The notes: generated from the letters alone by a model not told the origin. A stretch of DNA of 64,000 nucleotides from Bordetella sp. H567 (GCF_001704295.1 NZ_CP012334.1:1810084-1874083); one strand, 5' to 3'; shown: positions 36,101 through 50,263, counted from the first letter of the stretch. Program-made: numbers and translations.

Positions 36101-37684
36101 ATGACCCTGAAACTGCCCGCGGGCGTCGCCATCGACGCCCCCATCGAACCCGGCTTCGAGACGGTGCTGACGCATGATGCGCTGGCGCTGGTCGCCGACC
36201 TGCATCGCACTTTCGAGGCCCGGCGCCAGGAACTGCTGGCCGCCCGCGCGGCCCGCGCCAAGCGCCTGGACGCCGGCGAGAAGCCGGATTTCCTGCCCGA
36301 TACCCGGCACATCCGCGACGGCGACTGGACCATCGCGCCCATCCCGGAAGACCTGAAGTGCCGGCGCGTGGAAATCACCGGCCCGGTCGAGCGCAAAATG
36401 GTGATCAACGCCCTGAATTCCGGCGCCGACAGCTACATGACGGATTTCGAGGACTCCAATACGCCGAACTGGCACAACCAGATTTCCGGCCAGATCAACC
36501 TGATGGACGCCGTGCGCCGCACGATACGCCTGGAGCAGGGCGGCAAGACCTATCAGCTGAACGACAAGACCGCGGTGCTGCTGGTGCGGCCGCGCGGCTG
36601 GCACCTGGACGAGAAGCACGTCACGGTGGACGGCAAGCGCGTCTCCGGCGGCATCTTCGACTTCGCCCTGTACTTCTTCCATAACGCCAGGGAATTGCTG
36701 GCGCGCGGCAGCGGGCCGTACTTCTACCTGCCCAAGATGGAAAGCCACCTGGAAGCCCGCCTGTGGAACGACGTCTTCGTCCACACGCAGAAGGCGCTGG
36801 GGATCGCGCAGGGCACGATCAAGGCGACCGTCCTGGTGGAGACCATCCTGGCGGCCTTCGAGATGGACGAGATCCTGTACGAGCTGCGCGAGCACAGCGC
36901 CGGGCTCAATGCCGGCCGCTGGGACTATATCTTCAGCTGCATCAAGAAATTCAAGGTGGAACGCGATTTCTGCCTGGCCGACCGCGCCAAGGTGACGATG
37001 ACCGCGCCCTTCATGCGCGCGTACGCGCTGCTGCTGCTGAAGACCTGCCATCGCCGCAACGCGCCGGCCATCGGCGGCATGAGCGCGCTGATCCCCATCA
37101 AGAGCGATCCGGTCAAGAACGAGCAGGCCATGGCGGGCATCCGCGCCGACAAAACGCGCGACGCCACCGACGGCTACGACGGGGGCTGGGTGGCGCACCC
37201 GGGCCTGGTCTCCGTGGCCATGGAAGAGTTCGTCAAGGTGCTGGGCGACGCACCGAACCAGATCGGCAAGCAGCGTCCGGACGTCGACGTCAAGGCCGCC
37301 GATCTGCTCGATTTCCAGCCCGAGGCGCCCATCACCGAAACCGGCCTGCGCATGAACATCAACGTCGGCATCCATTACCTGGGGTCCTGGCTGGACGGCA
37401 ACGGCTGCGTGCCCATCCACAACCTGATGGAAGACGCCGCCACGGCGGAAATCTCCCGTTCGCAGGTGTGGCAGTGGATCCGTTCGCCCAAGGGCGTGCT
37501 GGAAGACGGCACCAAGGTGACCGCGGCGCTGGTGCGCAAGCTCATCCCGGAAGAGCTTGTGAAGGTGCATGAAGTCGCCGGCCCCAGCCAGGCCTATGAC
37601 CGTGCCGCCCGGATATTCGAGCAGATGAGCACCCAGGACGATTTCGCGGAATTCCTGACGCTGCCGCTGTACGAGGAAGTCTGA
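36101..37684 (+). CDS. aceB: Malate synthase A
   Basis: Condenses glyoxylate and acetyl-CoA to malate in the glyoxylate shunt. It has 527 residues (E. coli AceB 533). Family segments include YMTDFEDSNTPNWHNQISGQ, VLLVRPRGWHLDEKH, FYLPKMESHLEARLWNDVF and GRWDYIFSCIKKF; the last surrounds the catalytic region. GGMSALIPIKSDP and the C-terminal SRSQVWQWIRSP are also present. A GGAGA ribosome site precedes the ATG. Isocitrate lyase (aceA) is not in the window. The divergent LysR gene is the likely regulator. Confidence 0.96.
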   Translation: MTLKLPAGVAIDAPIEPGFETVLTHDALALVADLHRTFEARRQELLAARAARAKRLDAGEKPDFLPDTRHIRDGDWTIAPIPEDLKCRRVEITGPVERKMVINALNSGADSYMTDFEDSNTPNWHNQISGQINLMDAVRRTIRLEQGGKTYQLNDKTAVLLVRPRGWHLDEKHVTVDGKRVSGGIFDFALYFFHNARELLARGSGPYFYLPKMESHLEARLWNDVFVHTQKALGIAQGTIKATVLVETILAAFEMDEILYELREHSAGLNAGRWDYIFSCIKKFKVERDFCLADRAKVTMTAPFMRAYALLLLKTCHRRNAPAIGGMSALIPIKSDPVKNEQAMAGIRADKTRDATDGYDGGWVAHPGLVSVAMEEFVKVLGDAPNQIGKQRPDVDVKAADLLDFQPEAPITETGLRMNINVGIHYLGSWLDGNGCVPIHNLMEDAATAEISRSQVWQWIRSPKGVLEDGTKVTAALVRKLIPEELVKVHEVAGPSQAYDRAARIFEQMSTQDDFAEFLTLPLYEEV

Positions 37685-37831
37685 GGCCCGCGGCCTGCAC
37701 GGGTGCGCGGCGGGCCGCCGGCCTGCCGCGCCGCTGGGCTACCGGGAGGCTGAAGCCGCCGCGCCCTCCGGGTCGCCGCGCCCCTGGTCCCGGGGCCCGT
37801 TGAAGCGCCGTGCCGCGCCGGTGCCGGCCGG

Positions 37832-38242
37832 CTATCCCTGGCGGCTTTTACGATGCGTGATCCAGTCGGTCGCCTCGGTGCGTATCGCGTCGCCGATGTG
37901 GGCGGGGTCGATGGGATAGTAGTAGCAGTCCAGTTCCCGGCCCGCCACCGCCAGCCGCAGCCGGCGGCGCACGAAGCAGGATCCGCCGGCGGGGTCGTAT
38001 TCCTCGATGGCGTCCATCATAGGCAGCAGGGCGGGATCGATGCGGTAGACGTCGCCCGTCACGGGCAAGCCATCCGGGTCCGGCAGCAGTCCGGGCCAGT
38101 CGCCGAAGTCGTACAGCCGGCCGCGCAATTGGGCGGCGCCGGCGTATTCCGGCGCGGGCAGGCCGGCGCGCGCCGCCGCGGCGGCCAGGTCGTTGATTTC
38201 CCCCCGGCGCAGGGTGCCGTAGACGAAAACGTAGGTATCCAT
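37832..38242 (-). CDS. Gamma-glutamylcyclotransferase-fold (GGCT/AIG2-like) protein
   Basis: A 136-residue protein starting MDTYVFVYGTLRRGEIND. The Y-G-T-L loop is the GGCT substrate-binding signature. A conserved acidic residue lies in AIEEYDP, and the later segment YYYPIDPAHIGD is consistent with the fold. Such proteins may cleave gamma-glutamylamines or gamma-glutamyl dipeptides, but many have no known substrate. The start at 38242 gives the family N terminus. It is divergent from clpB, whose heat-shock promoter lies just beyond its start. Confidence 0.82.
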   Translation of the reverse strand: MDTYVFVYGTLRRGEINDLAAAAARAGLPAPEYAGAAQLRGRLYDFGDWPGLLPDPDGLPVTGDVYRIDPALLPMMDAIEEYDPAGGSCFVRRRLRLAVAGRELDCYYYPIDPAHIGDAIRTEATDWITHRKSRQG

Positions 38243-38275
38243 CCGCTCCGTGTATCGCTTATCGTGAGGGCGGGC

Positions 38276-38304
38276 ATTGAAATCCCGCCCGGGCGCCCGC
38301 ATTT
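38276..38304 (+). promoter_or_regulatory. Sigma-32-like promoter of clpB
   Basis: ATTGAAA (38276-38282) is followed after 13 bases by CCCGCATTT (38296-38304). This matches the RpoH pattern CTTGAAA, 11-16 bases, CCCCATNT with one mismatch in each element. It lies about 60 bases before the clpB ATG (38362), the expected place for this classic heat-shock gene. Confidence 0.65.
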
Positions 38305-38361
38305 GTGGAACATCGAGCCGGCCGTCGGGTCGGGCTCCAACCCTACAAGCCGACCACAATT

Positions 38362-40953
<2,592 letters not shown>

Positions 40954-41081
40954 TGGGGCGGCGCATCGATAGAGGGTCGAAGGGACGGGCCTGCAATATC
41001 CGGCCCGATATCCCAAGCCCCGGACTCCAGCCCTGAAACTACAGGGCCTGGGCAAGACCGGTGGGGTCCAAGCCCTGGAAA

Positions 41082-41108
41082 GGCGCCGTATTCGCGGCGC
41101 CTTTTTTT
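41082..41108 (+). terminator. Intrinsic terminator of clpB
   Basis: GGCGCCG (41082-41088) and CGGCGCC (41095-41101) form a perfect 7-bp stem with a 6-base loop, followed by seven T residues (41102-41108). The upstream AAA lets the stem extend into the T tract. It also sits just behind the convergent ThDP-enzyme gene ending at 41129, so it may serve both. Confidence 0.9.
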
Positions 41109-41128
41109 ATCCGGGCTGCCCCGCGCCT

Positions 41129-42667
41129 TTAGATGACCAGCTCGATCAGGAAGGGTCCCTTGCGGCGATTCGCCGTGGCGAACAGGTCGGCGAATGCTTC
41201 CATGGTGTCCGCCTGCGCGGCCTCCACGCCCATGCCGTTGGCGATCTTGACCCATTCCAGGTTGGGACGGGTCAGGTCCAGCATGTCGATGGCCGTCTTG
41301 CCGGCTGCCGCGCCCACCCCTTGCAGTTCGCCCAGCAGGATCGCGTATTTGCGGTTGGCCAGGATGACGGTGGTCACGTCCAGCTGCTCGCGTGCCTGGG
41401 TCCATAGCGCCTGCACGGTGTACATGGCCGAGCCGTCCGCCTGCAGCGATACGATGCGCCGGCCGGGCGCGCCGATGGCCGCGCCGGTGGCCAGCGGCAG
41501 GCCGTTGCCGATGGCGCCGCCCGTGATCTGCAGCCAGTCGTGCGGCACCGTATTGGCGGTGCCGGGATAGAAGGCGCGGCCGAAGCTCACGCCCTCGTCG
41601 ACGATGACGGCGTTCTCCGGCAGCAGGGCGGAGACCGTCTGGGCCACGGCCTCCGACGTGACCGCGCCGCGCGCCGGCGCCATCGCGACGCGTTCGGCCA
41701 CGGGGGCATCCGTGCGGGCATCCAGGGCCTGCGCCAGGCGCGACAGTGCGTCCGGCAAGTCCTGGTCTTCGCGCGCCAGCACGTGCACGATGCAATCCTC
41801 CGGGTACATCACCGCGGGCTTGTCGGGATAGGCGAAGAAGGCCACCGGCGCCTTGGCGCCCACCAGGATCAGGTGCTTGATGCCCTTGAGCGCCGCCACG
41901 GCCGGTTCGACCGCATAGGGCAGGCGGGCCACGGGATAGCGGCCGGCGCCGCGTTCGACGCGCCGGTTGGAAGTAGGCGCCATGACCCGCACGCCGGTCT
42001 TGTGCGCGATGCGCCCGGCGGTGGCCAGGGGGCCGGCGCGCAGGGCCGAATTGCCGATGAACAGCAGGGCCGGTTCGCCGCCGCGCAGCACGCGGGCCAC
42101 GGCCGATATGGCTCCTTCGTCGACGCGCGGCGCCGGCGGCGGTGCCAGGGGTTCCGCCACGACGCCGCCGGGATTCCAGCAGGTATCGGACGGGGCGATC
42201 AGCGTGGCAATCTGGCCCGGCGCCATGCGCGCGGCCTGCACGGCGGCAGCGGCGTCCAGGCCCAGGGTGGCGGCGTCCGTGGCGGTGCGCGTCCAGGCGG
42301 AAACGGGCCGCGCCCAACCCTCCGTGTCCGCCGTCAAGGGGGCATCGAGCGGGCGATGGTGGGTGGCCTGCTCGCCGACGATATTGACGATGGGCGAATT
42401 GGCGCGCCGGGCGTTGTGCAGGTTCGCCAGCCCGTTGGCCAGGCCCGGCCCGCAATGCAGCAGCGTGGCGGCCGGCCTGTCGGCCATGCGGGCATAACCG
42501 TCCGCGGCGCCCGTGACCACGCCTTCGGCGAGGGCCAGCACGCAACGCATGCCGGGGATGCGGTCCAGCGCCGAGACGAAGTGCATTTCGCTGGTGCCGG
42601 GATTGGCGAAGCAGGTATCGATGCCGCTTTTCAGCAGCGTGTGGACCAGGCTTTCGGCGCCGTTCAT
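41129..42667 (-). CDS. Thiamine-diphosphate-dependent enzyme, acetolactate-synthase-like
   Basis: A 512-residue ThDP enzyme of the acetolactate synthase/benzoylformate decarboxylase fold. The N-terminal PYR domain has CFANPGTSEMHFVSALD and the cofactor-activating Glu in LALAEGVVTGAADGYAR. A central domain follows (about 190-320). The C-terminal PP domain has QADGSAMYTVQALWTQ, then NRKYAI as the ThDP/Mg-binding G-D-G...N pattern. There is no regulatory small subunit (ilvN) next to it, and it is shorter than biosynthetic IlvB. A stand-alone 2-oxoacid decarboxylase or carboligase is therefore more likely than branched-chain synthesis. The start is ATG 42667. Confidence 0.85.
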   Translation of the reverse strand: MNGAESLVHTLLKSGIDTCFANPGTSEMHFVSALDRIPGMRCVLALAEGVVTGAADGYARMADRPAATLLHCGPGLANGLANLHNARRANSPIVNIVGEQATHHRPLDAPLTADTEGWARPVSAWTRTATDAATLGLDAAAAVQAARMAPGQIATLIAPSDTCWNPGGVVAEPLAPPPAPRVDEGAISAVARVLRGGEPALLFIGNSALRAGPLATAGRIAHKTGVRVMAPTSNRRVERGAGRYPVARLPYAVEPAVAALKGIKHLILVGAKAPVAFFAYPDKPAVMYPEDCIVHVLAREDQDLPDALSRLAQALDARTDAPVAERVAMAPARGAVTSEAVAQTVSALLPENAVIVDEGVSFGRAFYPGTANTVPHDWLQITGGAIGNGLPLATGAAIGAPGRRIVSLQADGSAMYTVQALWTQAREQLDVTTVILANRKYAILLGELQGVGAAAGKTAIDMLDLTRPNLEWVKIANGMGVEAAQADTMEAFADLFATANRRKGPFLIELVI

Positions 42668-42741
42668 GGTGTCCTCATGGTGTGATGGCACGGATGAGGG
42701 CAAAGTGTACGCCGGTGGGGCGGTATCCCCGCAATGTTGGA

Positions 42742-43446
42742 TCAGCGCGTTTCCGGCGCGGCCGGCGTGTCTTCCAGCGTTTCCTGGTTGACCAGGCCTT
42801 CCCGTCCGTAGAACTTCACGCCGATATGGATGCGATCGCGGCCTTGCGCGCGGCGATGGCGGTTGGTGTCGCGCAGCGAATACACGCAGCCGCAGTATTC
42901 CTGCTGGTAGAAGTTCTCGCGCTTGCTGATTTCGATCATGCGCTGCGAGCCGCCGCCCTTGCGCCAGTTGTACGTCCAGTAGACCAGTTCCGGATAACGC
43001 GCCGCGGCCCGTTCGCCGCAGCCGTTGATCTGGTTCATGTCCTTCCAGCGCGAAATGCCCAGCGAACTGGTGATCGTGTCGAAGCCGTGCTCGTGCGCGT
43101 AGAGGGCGGTGCGCTCGAAGCGCATATCGAAGCAGGCGGTGCAGCGGGCCCCGCGTTCCGGCTCGTCTTCCATGCCCTTGATGCGATCGAACCAGTTATC
43201 CATGTCGTAGTCGGCATCGATGAATTCGATACCGTGCTTTTCCGCGAAGCGGATGTTTTCCTGCTTGCGGATCTCGTACTCTTTGACGGGATGGATGTTG
43301 GGGTTGTAGAAGTAGATCGCGTATTCGATGCCGGAAGCGTGCATGGCTTCCATGACTTCGCCGGAACAGGGCGCGCAGCAGGAGTGCAGCAGCACTTTGC
43401 GGCGGCCTTCGGGCAATTGCAGCGTGGGGCGGACGAGTTCGGACAT
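42742..43446 (-). CDS. queH: Epoxyqueuosine reductase QueH
   Basis: A 234-residue QueH (formerly DUF208) protein that reduces epoxyqueuosine to queuosine in tRNA, replacing the cobalamin-dependent QueG. Conserved cysteines are visible in HSCCAPCSG (about 22-30), RCTACFDMR and QEYCGCVYS. These would bind the iron-sulfur cluster and non-haem iron. The region [19 protein letters not shown] is also typical. It is the last-step partner of queF at 6 kb. It lies 8 bases downstream of the glnE stop on the same strand, so the two may be co-transcribed. Confidence 0.93.
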   Translation of the reverse strand: MSELVRPTLQLPEGRRKVLLHSCCAPCSGEVMEAMHASGIEYAIYFYNPNIHPVKEYEIRKQENIRFAEKHGIEFIDADYDMDNWFDRIKGMEDEPERGARCTACFDMRFERTALYAHEHGFDTITSSLGISRWKDMNQINGCGERAAARYPELVYWTYNWRKGGGSQRMIEISKRENFYQQEYCGCVYSLRDTNRHRRAQGRDRIHIGVKFYGREGLVNQETLEDTPAAPETR

Positions 43447-43454
43447 AAGCGTAA

Positions 43455-46400
43455 TTATATTGCCGTGCCGGACGGGCTTTCCTCATTCGTCCCCAAAACC
43501 GCGTCCCATAGCCGGCGCACGGCGTCCCGCTCGGCGGCCAGCACGGAGGCCTCCACGCGCGCCTTTTCCTGTCCTTGCAGCCGCATCTGGTGCTGCGTCC
43601 GGCGCAGGGTGCGGTAGGCGTCGGCCGCGCGCGCGGCGACATCGGCGTCCAGCAGTCCTTCGCGGGCCGCGATGCCCAGCAGCGCGATATTGCCCAGGTT
43701 GGCCACCAGCACCGGATGCACGGCCGCCTGTGTCAGCACCAGGTACTGCGTGACGAATTCGACGTCCACCATGCCGCCACGGTCGTGCTTCAGGTCGAAC
43801 TTGTCCGTTTTGTTGGGGTGGCCCGCGCCGATCTTGTCGCGCATGGCCAGCACCTCGCGGCGCACCGCGGCGGCATCGCGCGGCTGCAGCAGGATTTCCT
43901 TGCGCACGTCCTCGAAGCGCGCACCCACCCCCAGATCGCCGGCGGCGAAGCGGGCCCGCGTCAGCGCCTGGTGTTCCCATACCCAGGCGTGCTTGCGCTG
44001 GTATTCGGCGAATCCTTCCACCGACACCGCCAGCAGGCCGGCGTCGCCGTCCGGCCGCAGCCGCAAATCGACTTCGTACAGACGCCCGGAAGACGTCATG
44101 GTCGAGAGCCAGGAAGTCATGCGGCGTCCCAGTTTGCCGTAGACCTCGACCGCGTCGTCGCGTGGATCGTCGTACAGGAACACCAGATCCAGATCCGACA
44201 CGTAGCCCAGTTCCTTGCCGCCCAGCTTGCCATACGCGATCACGGCGAATCGGGGTTGCGCGTTGGGCAGCTTGTTCACCAGCGGCCATACGCGCCGCAG
44301 CGTTTCGGCCAGCAGCATGTCGGCCAGCGCGGACAACTGGTCCGCCAGCTTCTCCACCGTCAATTCGCCTTCCAGGTCCTGCGCCAGCAGCTGGAAGCTG
44401 GCCTGGCGCTGGATATCCCGCATCAGGTTCATCTGGCGCTCGATGTCCGGGCTGCCGTCCGGCAGCACGCAGGCATCCAGGTCGGCGGCCAGCTGGCGCG
44501 CCATGGCGCTGAAATCCAGCGGTTCATGCAGCGTGCGCCAGTCGATCAGGCTGTCGAGCAGGAGGGGATGTTGCGTCAGGTATTGGGCCGCCCAAGGGCT
44601 GGCCGCCATCATGCGCGCGACGCGCGCCAGCGTGTCGGGGTATTCGGCCAGCAGCGCCAGGTAGGCACTGCGCTGGGCGATGGCCTCGATCAGGTCGAAC
44701 AGGCGTACCGCCGCCGCCGCGGGCGCATTGGTGCGTGCGGCCGCGCGCAGGGCCATGGGCAGCAGGATGTCGACGCGCTGCCGGCTTGCGTGCGGCAGCG
44801 TGCGCAGCCGCGGACCGCCCAGCAGGGCACGCGCGCGGTTCGCCAGCTGGCCGGTCTCTTCTACGCTGAACAAGGCATGGATTTCGTCCAGCAGCACGGT
44901 TTCCGGATCGCGGTCCTCGGCGCCGCGGTCCTTGCCGCCGGCATGGCTGGCGATCGTGCCGCCGCCATGGGGGCTGCCGCCATGGGTGCCAGCGGCGCCG
45001 TGCAGGCCGCTGCCGCCGGACCCGCCGTGGCCATGCGTGCCCGCGGTCCTGCCCGTGCGGTGGGCATCGCCCGCCGTGCCGTTTTCGCCGTCGCCCACGC
45101 CCGCCAGGCGGAAGGCATTGCGGAAGGTCTCCTCCACGAACGCGCGGTGTTCCCCCAGCGTGCGTTCGAAGGCGGCCGCGTCCATGTGCAGGGCCGCGGC
45201 CAGGGCGGCGCGCTGCGCCGGTTCCGCGGGCAGCAGATGGGTTTGTTCATCTTCCCGGTACTGCAATGCATGTTCGACGCGCCGCAGGAAGCGATAGGCC
45301 GCTTCCAGCCGCGCCGCGTCTTGCGGCGGGATCAGCCCCGCCTCGCGTTCGCAATGCAGGGCCGGCAGCAGCCCGCGCACCTGCAGGGCCGGCATGCGCC
45401 CGCCACGTATCAGCTGCGAGAGCTGCACGACGAACTCGATTTCGCGGATGCCCCCTTCGCCCAGCTTGATATTCAGCGCGCTGTCCATGCCGTTGCGGGC
45501 CAGTGCACGCCGTTCCCAATCCAGGCGGATGCGCTCGCGCAAGGTGCGCAGGGCGGCCAGTGCGTCGAAATCGAAATACTTGCGGTAGACGAAGGGCTGG
45601 CGCACGCTTTCCATCTGGCGCAGATGGGGCTCCGGGTCGCTGCCCGCGAAGGCGCGGGCCGGCATGGGCCGCGCCTTCAGCCAGGCATAGCGTTCCCATT
45701 CGCGGCCCTGGCCCACCAGGTAGTGTTCGAAGGCATCCAGGCTCCAGGCCAGCGGACCGCCGTCGCCGTCGGGCCGCAAGCGCAGATCGGTGCGGAACAC
45801 GTGACCATTCGCATCGCGCTCGGAAAGGACCGGCATCATGCGCTGCGTCAGCCGCCCATAGAATTCATGGTTGCTCAGGCGCCGGGGTCCGGGGGTCTCG
45901 CCTTCCTCGCCGTAGAGCATCACCAGGTCGATATCGGAAGACACATTCAGTTCCTGGCCCCCCAGCTTGCCCATGCCCATGATGAGCATTTCCTGGGGCG
46001 CGCCCGTGGCCGGATCGATGGGCGTGCCATGCACCCCGGCCAGGTCGGTCGCCACGCTGCGATACGCCTCGCCCACCGCCAGGTCGGCCAGCGCGGTCAT
46101 GGCGCCGACGACTTCCTCCAGGTCGGCGGCGCCACCCAGGTCGCGCACCATCAGGGCGCAGAACACGCGCTCGCGCAGGCGGCGCAGCACGGCCCGGCAG
46201 TCGGCCACGGGCAGCACGGCGGCATCGCCGCCGGCCAGGGCATCGCGCCAGGCGCGCAGCACGTCGGGCGTCAACGCCTGCGTGATGCCCGCTTCCCGCA
46301 GCCAGGCATGCAGATCGGGGCGGGCGTCCAGCGTTCGCCGTAGATGTCCGGACCACGCCAGGGCCGTCTCGAAGCATGCCTCGTCCGGCGCGGACGATGG

Positions 46401-46526
46401 GCGCGGCGCGCTCGCCGCCGGGGCGGGGGCGCCGGCCACGGAAGAGGCCGCCGAAGCATGCGCCGACGATGACGCTGAAGAGGCTGGGAAGGATGTCGAG
46501 GTAGACGACGGGGAAGAGGTCGACAT
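43455..46526 (-). CDS. glnE: Glutamine synthetase adenylyltransferase/adenylyl-removing enzyme
   Basis: Bifunctional regulator of glutamine synthetase in nitrogen control. It has 1023 residues (E. coli 946). The adenylyl-removing half carries [19 protein letters not shown] at about 190-209. The adenylyl-transferase half has [19 protein letters not shown] and the REIEFVVQ / [11 protein letters not shown] helices. Two parts are extra: a Ser/Ala-rich N terminus (about 1-48) and a Gly/His/Ala-rich low-complexity insertion (about 477-540) in the linker between the halves. These explain the extra length. All catalytic motifs look intact. It is divergent from yhdP and is followed by queH. Confidence 0.94.
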   Translation of the reverse strand: MSTSSPSSTSTSFPASSASSSAHASAASSVAGAPAPAASAPRPSSAPDEACFETALAWSGHLRRTLDARPDLHAWLREAGITQALTPDVLRAWRDALAGGDAAVLPVADCRAVLRRLRERVFCALMVRDLGGAADLEEVVGAMTALADLAVGEAYRSVATDLAGVHGTPIDPATGAPQEMLIMGMGKLGGQELNVSSDIDLVMLYGEEGETPGPRRLSNHEFYGRLTQRMMPVLSERDANGHVFRTDLRLRPDGDGGPLAWSLDAFEHYLVGQGREWERYAWLKARPMPARAFAGSDPEPHLRQMESVRQPFVYRKYFDFDALAALRTLRERIRLDWERRALARNGMDSALNIKLGEGGIREIEFVVQLSQLIRGGRMPALQVRGLLPALHCEREAGLIPPQDAARLEAAYRFLRRVEHALQYREDEQTHLLPAEPAQRAALAAALHMDAAAFERTLGEHRAFVEETFRNAFRLAGVGDGENGTAGDAHRTGRTAGTHGHGGSGGSGLHGAAGTHGGSPHGGGTIASHAGGKDRGAEDRDPETVLLDEIHALFSVEETGQLANRARALLGGPRLRTLPHASRQRVDILLPMALRAAARTNAPAAAAVRLFDLIEAIAQRSAYLALLAEYPDTLARVARMMAASPWAAQYLTQHPLLLDSLIDWRTLHEPLDFSAMARQLAADLDACVLPDGSPDIERQMNLMRDIQRQASFQLLAQDLEGELTVEKLADQLSALADMLLAETLRRVWPLVNKLPNAQPRFAVIAYGKLGGKELGYVSDLDLVFLYDDPRDDAVEVYGKLGRRMTSWLSTMTSSGRLYEVDLRLRPDGDAGLLAVSVEGFAEYQRKHAWVWEHQALTRARFAAGDLGVGARFEDVRKEILLQPRDAAAVRREVLAMRDKIGAGHPNKTDKFDLKHDRGGMVDVEFVTQYLVLTQAAVHPVLVANLGNIALLGIAAREGLLDADVAARAADAYRTLRRTQHQMRLQGQEKARVEASVLAAERDAVRRLWDAVLGTNEESPSGTAI

Positions 46527-46612
46527 AGATGGATAAGGGTTGCGCAGACGCCACGAAACATTTCGGGTATAAGGGGACGATACTGCAAGACCTCTCTCCT
46601 CGCTGAATAAAC

Positions 46613-49600
46613 GTGCGTCTGCCCATCAAATTCCTCCGCGGTCTGCTCTGGAGCTTCTGGATCGTTTATGTCGCCGCCGCGGTGGGTTTGCTGGGGCTGC
46701 GCTATTTCGTGCTGCCCCGCATCGACCAATGGCGCCCGCAGATCGAACGCTACGCCAGCGAGGCGATCGGCGCCCCGGTGCGCATCGGCCACATCGCGGC
46801 GGACTGGCGCGGCATGAATCCGCGCCTGGCCCTGGCGGACGTCGAAATCAGCGACGGCCAGGGGGCCGCCGTCCTGACGCTGCCCGCCGTGGACGCCGTG
46901 CTGGCATGGCGCAGCATCCTGAATCGCGAGCCGCGGCTGGTGTACCTGCAGGCCGACGGCCTGGACCTGGCCTTGCGCCGCGACCGCGACGACCGGCTGT
47001 GGGTGGCCGGGCAGTCCGTCGATCTCTCGGGCGCGGACGACAGCGATGCCAGCCGCTCCGTCGCCCTGCGCTGGCTTGCCCGCCAGCGCGAGATCGTCCT
47101 GCGGCACGCCACGGTGCGCTGGGTGGACGAATCGCGCGCGGCGCCGGAACTGGTGCTGCAGGACGCCAGCTTCGTCATGCTGAACGGCGCGCTGTCGCAT
47201 CGCTTCGCCTTGCAGGCCCGGCCGCCCGCCAGCCTGGCGGCGGCGCTGAGCCTGCGCGGCGAATGGGAGCGCTCGCTGTTCAGCCGCCACCCCAGCGACC
47301 TGGCCAGCTGGCACGGACAGGTGTATGCCGAGATGGCCGACGGCGAGCCGTCCGCGTGGACGCCCTGGGTGGCGATGCCACCGCTGCAAGGCCGCATGGC
47401 CGCCCGCGCGTGGCTGCAGGTCGATGGCCGCAAGCTGGGTACGGTCGCCATGGACCTGGTCGCGCGGCGGTTGGGGTGGCGCTGGCAGGATGGCGTGGTG
47501 GCGTCGGCGGGCCTGGTCCGGGCACGCCTGGAAGGTTTGCCCGGCGATCTCGCCAGGGCGGGACAGCATCCCGCCCTGGCCCGCAGCGCGAACGGTAATG
47601 GGCTCGTCTTGCGCGGCCAGGCCAGCGATGTCAGGGCGGAACTACCGGGCATATTCGAACAGCCCGTACTCGCGTTGGCCAACGCCAGCGTCGACACTAC
47701 GGTGCACCGGGCGCGCACCGGCGTGCTGGGCCTGGAACTGCGCGATCTGCAGGCCGCGAACGACGACCTCGACATACGTCTGCAGGGCAGCTGGGAGGCG
47801 CGCGGCGAAACGGATGCCGGCACGGCCGACGTCCGCGGCACCCTGCAGCGGGCGACCATGAGCGCCATCCATCGCTACCTGCCCCTGACGGTGTCCGAGG
47901 ACGCGCGGGACTGGCTGGCGCAAGCGCTGCAAGCCGGTGTCGTGCGCGACGCGGCCCTGGTGCTGCAGGGCGACCTGAACCAGTTTCCTTACACCGAGCC
48001 GGGCCAGAACGGCCGCTTCCATATCGGCGGTCCCTTCGTGGGCGCGACGGTGGACTACGCGCCGGCCGCGAAGGACCGCAAGGCCTGGCCCGCGATACTG
48101 GGCATGGACGGTGCCTTCGCCATCGACGGCGCCGCCTTGACCCTGGAGGGCAAGCCGGGCGGCGTGCTGCGGCCCGCCGATGCGCGGGATACCCCGCTGC
48201 GCCTGGGCGCGATCAAGGCCAGCATTCCCAACATGGAAGACAACGCCGAGCTCTATCTGCAGGGGCAGGTCCAGGGGGCGGTCCCGTCCTTCCTGTCCAC
48301 GGCCAATACGTCGCCGTTGGGCGCCTTGCTGGAGAACCGGCTGGCGCAGGCGCGTGGTACGGGCGACTGGAGCGTCGCCCTGGCGCTGCGCGTGCCCTTG
48401 CTGCACACCGACGATACGACGGTGGACGGCTCGCTGTCCTTCAAAGATAACGACTTCACGCTGTATCCGGAGTGGCCCGCGCTGACGCAACTGCGCGGCA
48501 TGCTGGAATTCACCGAAAAAGACCTGCGGGCGCGAGGCGTACAGGCGCAGTTCCTGGGCGGGCCGTTGAAGATCGACGGCGGGCTGCTGGACGCCCGCAA
48601 CGGCCTGCGCTTCGACGGCCAGCTGACCGGCGCCGCGCTGGCGCAACTGGTGCGCGCGCCCGCGATGTCGCGCTTTTCCGGCCGCACGGCGGTGCGGGGC
48701 AAGCTGCTGTACATACGCGGTGGCCGCATCGACGTCACGCTGGAATCCGATCTGGCCGGCATGGCCATCGATATGCCGGCGCCCGTGGGCAAACCGGCCT
48801 CGGCCGTGATGCCGCTGCGCCTGCAGTGGAGTCCGGCCACGAACCCTGGCAGCCGGGACCGCGATTGGCTGACCGCCAGCCTGGGTGAAAACATCAACCT
48901 GCTGCTGGAACGCGATCCGGCCGAAAAGCGCTGGACGTTCGCGCGCGGCGCCCTGGGCGCCAACCAGCCCGCCACCTTGCCCACGCAGGGGATGAGCGTG
49001 CGCCTGAAGCTGCCGGACATCGACGTGGACGGCTGGCAGGATGTCGCGGACGGCTTCGAGATACCCCCGTCCAACGCCCCCAAGGGCCGGCGCGCCCCCG
49101 ATACGCCGCTGCTTCCGCCGCCGGACCAGATCGCGCTGGATACGCCGCAGCTGCACGTGGCCGGCGTGATCTTGAACGACTTGAAGCTCTACGCGGTGCG
49201 GCCGGCGCCGGCGCAGTGGCGTGTAGACCTCCAGTCCAAGCAGGCCGCGGGGGCAATCTCCTGGCGCGAGGCTTCCGGCGCCATTGCCGGCCAGGTCACG
49301 GCCCGCTTCAAATACCTGTCCTTCGGCAAGGAAGGAGAAGAGAAACCGACGGACGATACCTCGTCCGGCGACGACCTCAAGGACATTCCGGCGGTGGACC
49401 TGCAGGCCGACGTGCTGCGCTTCTACGGCAAGGACCTGGGCAGCCTGCGCATCGTGGGCACGAATGTGGAGCGCGGACAGCGCTGGCGCCTGGATACGCT
49501 GCGCATCGCCAACGATAATGCGTCGCTGGACGCCACGGGCTTCTGGCGCCTGAGCGGGCGCGAGCGCGGCCTGACCGTCGATGCATCGCTGAAATGGGGC

Positions 49601-50263
49601 GACTTCGGCAAGCTACTGGCCCGGCTGGGCTGGCAGGACGTGGCCGCCGGCGGCGCGGGTTCGGCGGAAGGCAAGCTGACGTGGTACGACCTGCCGTGGT
49701 CCTACAACGTGGCCGCGCTGGACGGCAACCTGGCGCTGCGCATGGACAAGGGCCGGCTGATCCACGTCAATTCGCGGACGGGGCGGCTACTGGAGCTCTT
49801 GTCCATGCAGTCGCTGCAGCGGCTGGCCAAACTGGAATTGAATCCGGCCAACCTGTTCCGCGACGGTTTTCCCTTCGATACGATACGCGCCCGCTTCAAC
49901 GTATCCAAGGGCGTGATCCGCACCGATGACTACAAGATCAACGGGCCCGTTGCCGCCATCGTCCTGTCCGGGACGACCAGCATCATCGATGAAACCTGGA
50001 ATATGAAGGCCGTGGTGGTGCCCAACCTGGACGCCAGCGGCGCGGCGGTCGCGACGGCGCTGGCGGTGAATCCGCTGCTGGGCTTGGGCGCCTTCGTCAC
50101 GCAGTGGCTGCTGAAGTACCCGCTGTCGCGGGCCATGACGGTGCAGTACGCGGTGACGGGGCCCTGGAACGACCCCAAGGTCGCGCCCATCGACGGCCCG
50201 CTACCGGCCGCCGCGACGACCGAGCCCGAAGCGGCGCTTCCCCGAGACCCGATCGAACACTAA
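46613..50263 (+). CDS. yhdP: YhdP-family AsmA-like envelope protein
   Basis: A 1216-residue member of the YhdP/AsmA-like family (E. coli YhdP 1266). One N-terminal membrane anchor is at about 12-32 ([19 protein letters not shown]). A very long periplasmic beta-rich region follows, with the DUF3971-type start [24 protein letters not shown] and a C-terminal AsmA-like domain ([20 protein letters not shown]). E. coli YhdP is one of the proteins that move phospholipids between inner and outer membrane; the same role is inferred here. The start is a GTG at 46613. It converges with rho, with a tandem repeat between them. Confidence 0.9.
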   Translation: MRLPIKFLRGLLWSFWIVYVAAAVGLLGLRYFVLPRIDQWRPQIERYASEAIGAPVRIGHIAADWRGMNPRLALADVEISDGQGAAVLTLPAVDAVLAWRSILNREPRLVYLQADGLDLALRRDRDDRLWVAGQSVDLSGADDSDASRSVALRWLARQREIVLRHATVRWVDESRAAPELVLQDASFVMLNGALSHRFALQARPPASLAAALSLRGEWERSLFSRHPSDLASWHGQVYAEMADGEPSAWTPWVAMPPLQGRMAARAWLQVDGRKLGTVAMDLVARRLGWRWQDGVVASAGLVRARLEGLPGDLARAGQHPALARSANGNGLVLRGQASDVRAELPGIFEQPVLALANASVDTTVHRARTGVLGLELRDLQAANDDLDIRLQGSWEARGETDAGTADVRGTLQRATMSAIHRYLPLTVSEDARDWLAQALQAGVVRDAALVLQGDLNQFPYTEPGQNGRFHIGGPFVGATVDYAPAAKDRKAWPAILGMDGAFAIDGAALTLEGKPGGVLRPADARDTPLRLGAIKASIPNMEDNAELYLQGQVQGAVPSFLSTANTSPLGALLENRLAQARGTGDWSVALALRVPLLHTDDTTVDGSLSFKDNDFTLYPEWPALTQLRGMLEFTEKDLRARGVQAQFLGGPLKIDGGLLDARNGLRFDGQLTGAALAQLVRAPAMSRFSGRTAVRGKLLYIRGGRIDVTLESDLAGMAIDMPAPVGKPASAVMPLRLQWSPATNPGSRDRDWLTASLGENINLLLERDPAEKRWTFARGALGANQPATLPTQGMSVRLKLPDIDVDGWQDVADGFEIPPSNAPKGRRAPDTPLLPPPDQIALDTPQLHVAGVILNDLKLYAVRPAPAQWRVDLQSKQAAGAISWREASGAIAGQVTARFKYLSFGKEGEEKPTDDTSSGDDLKDIPAVDLQADVLRFYGKDLGSLRIVGTNVERGQRWRLDTLRIANDNASLDATGFWRLSGRERGLTVDASLKWGDFGKLLARLGWQDVAAGGAGSAEGKLTWYDLPWSYNVAALDGNLALRMDKGRLIHVNSRTGRLLELLSMQSLQRLAKLELNPANLFRDGFPFDTIRARFNVSKGVIRTDDYKINGPVAAIVLSGTTSIIDETWNMKAVVVPNLDASGAAVATALAVNPLLGLGAFVTQWLLKYPLSRAMTVQYAVTGPWNDPKVAPIDGPLPAAATTEPEAALPRDPIEH

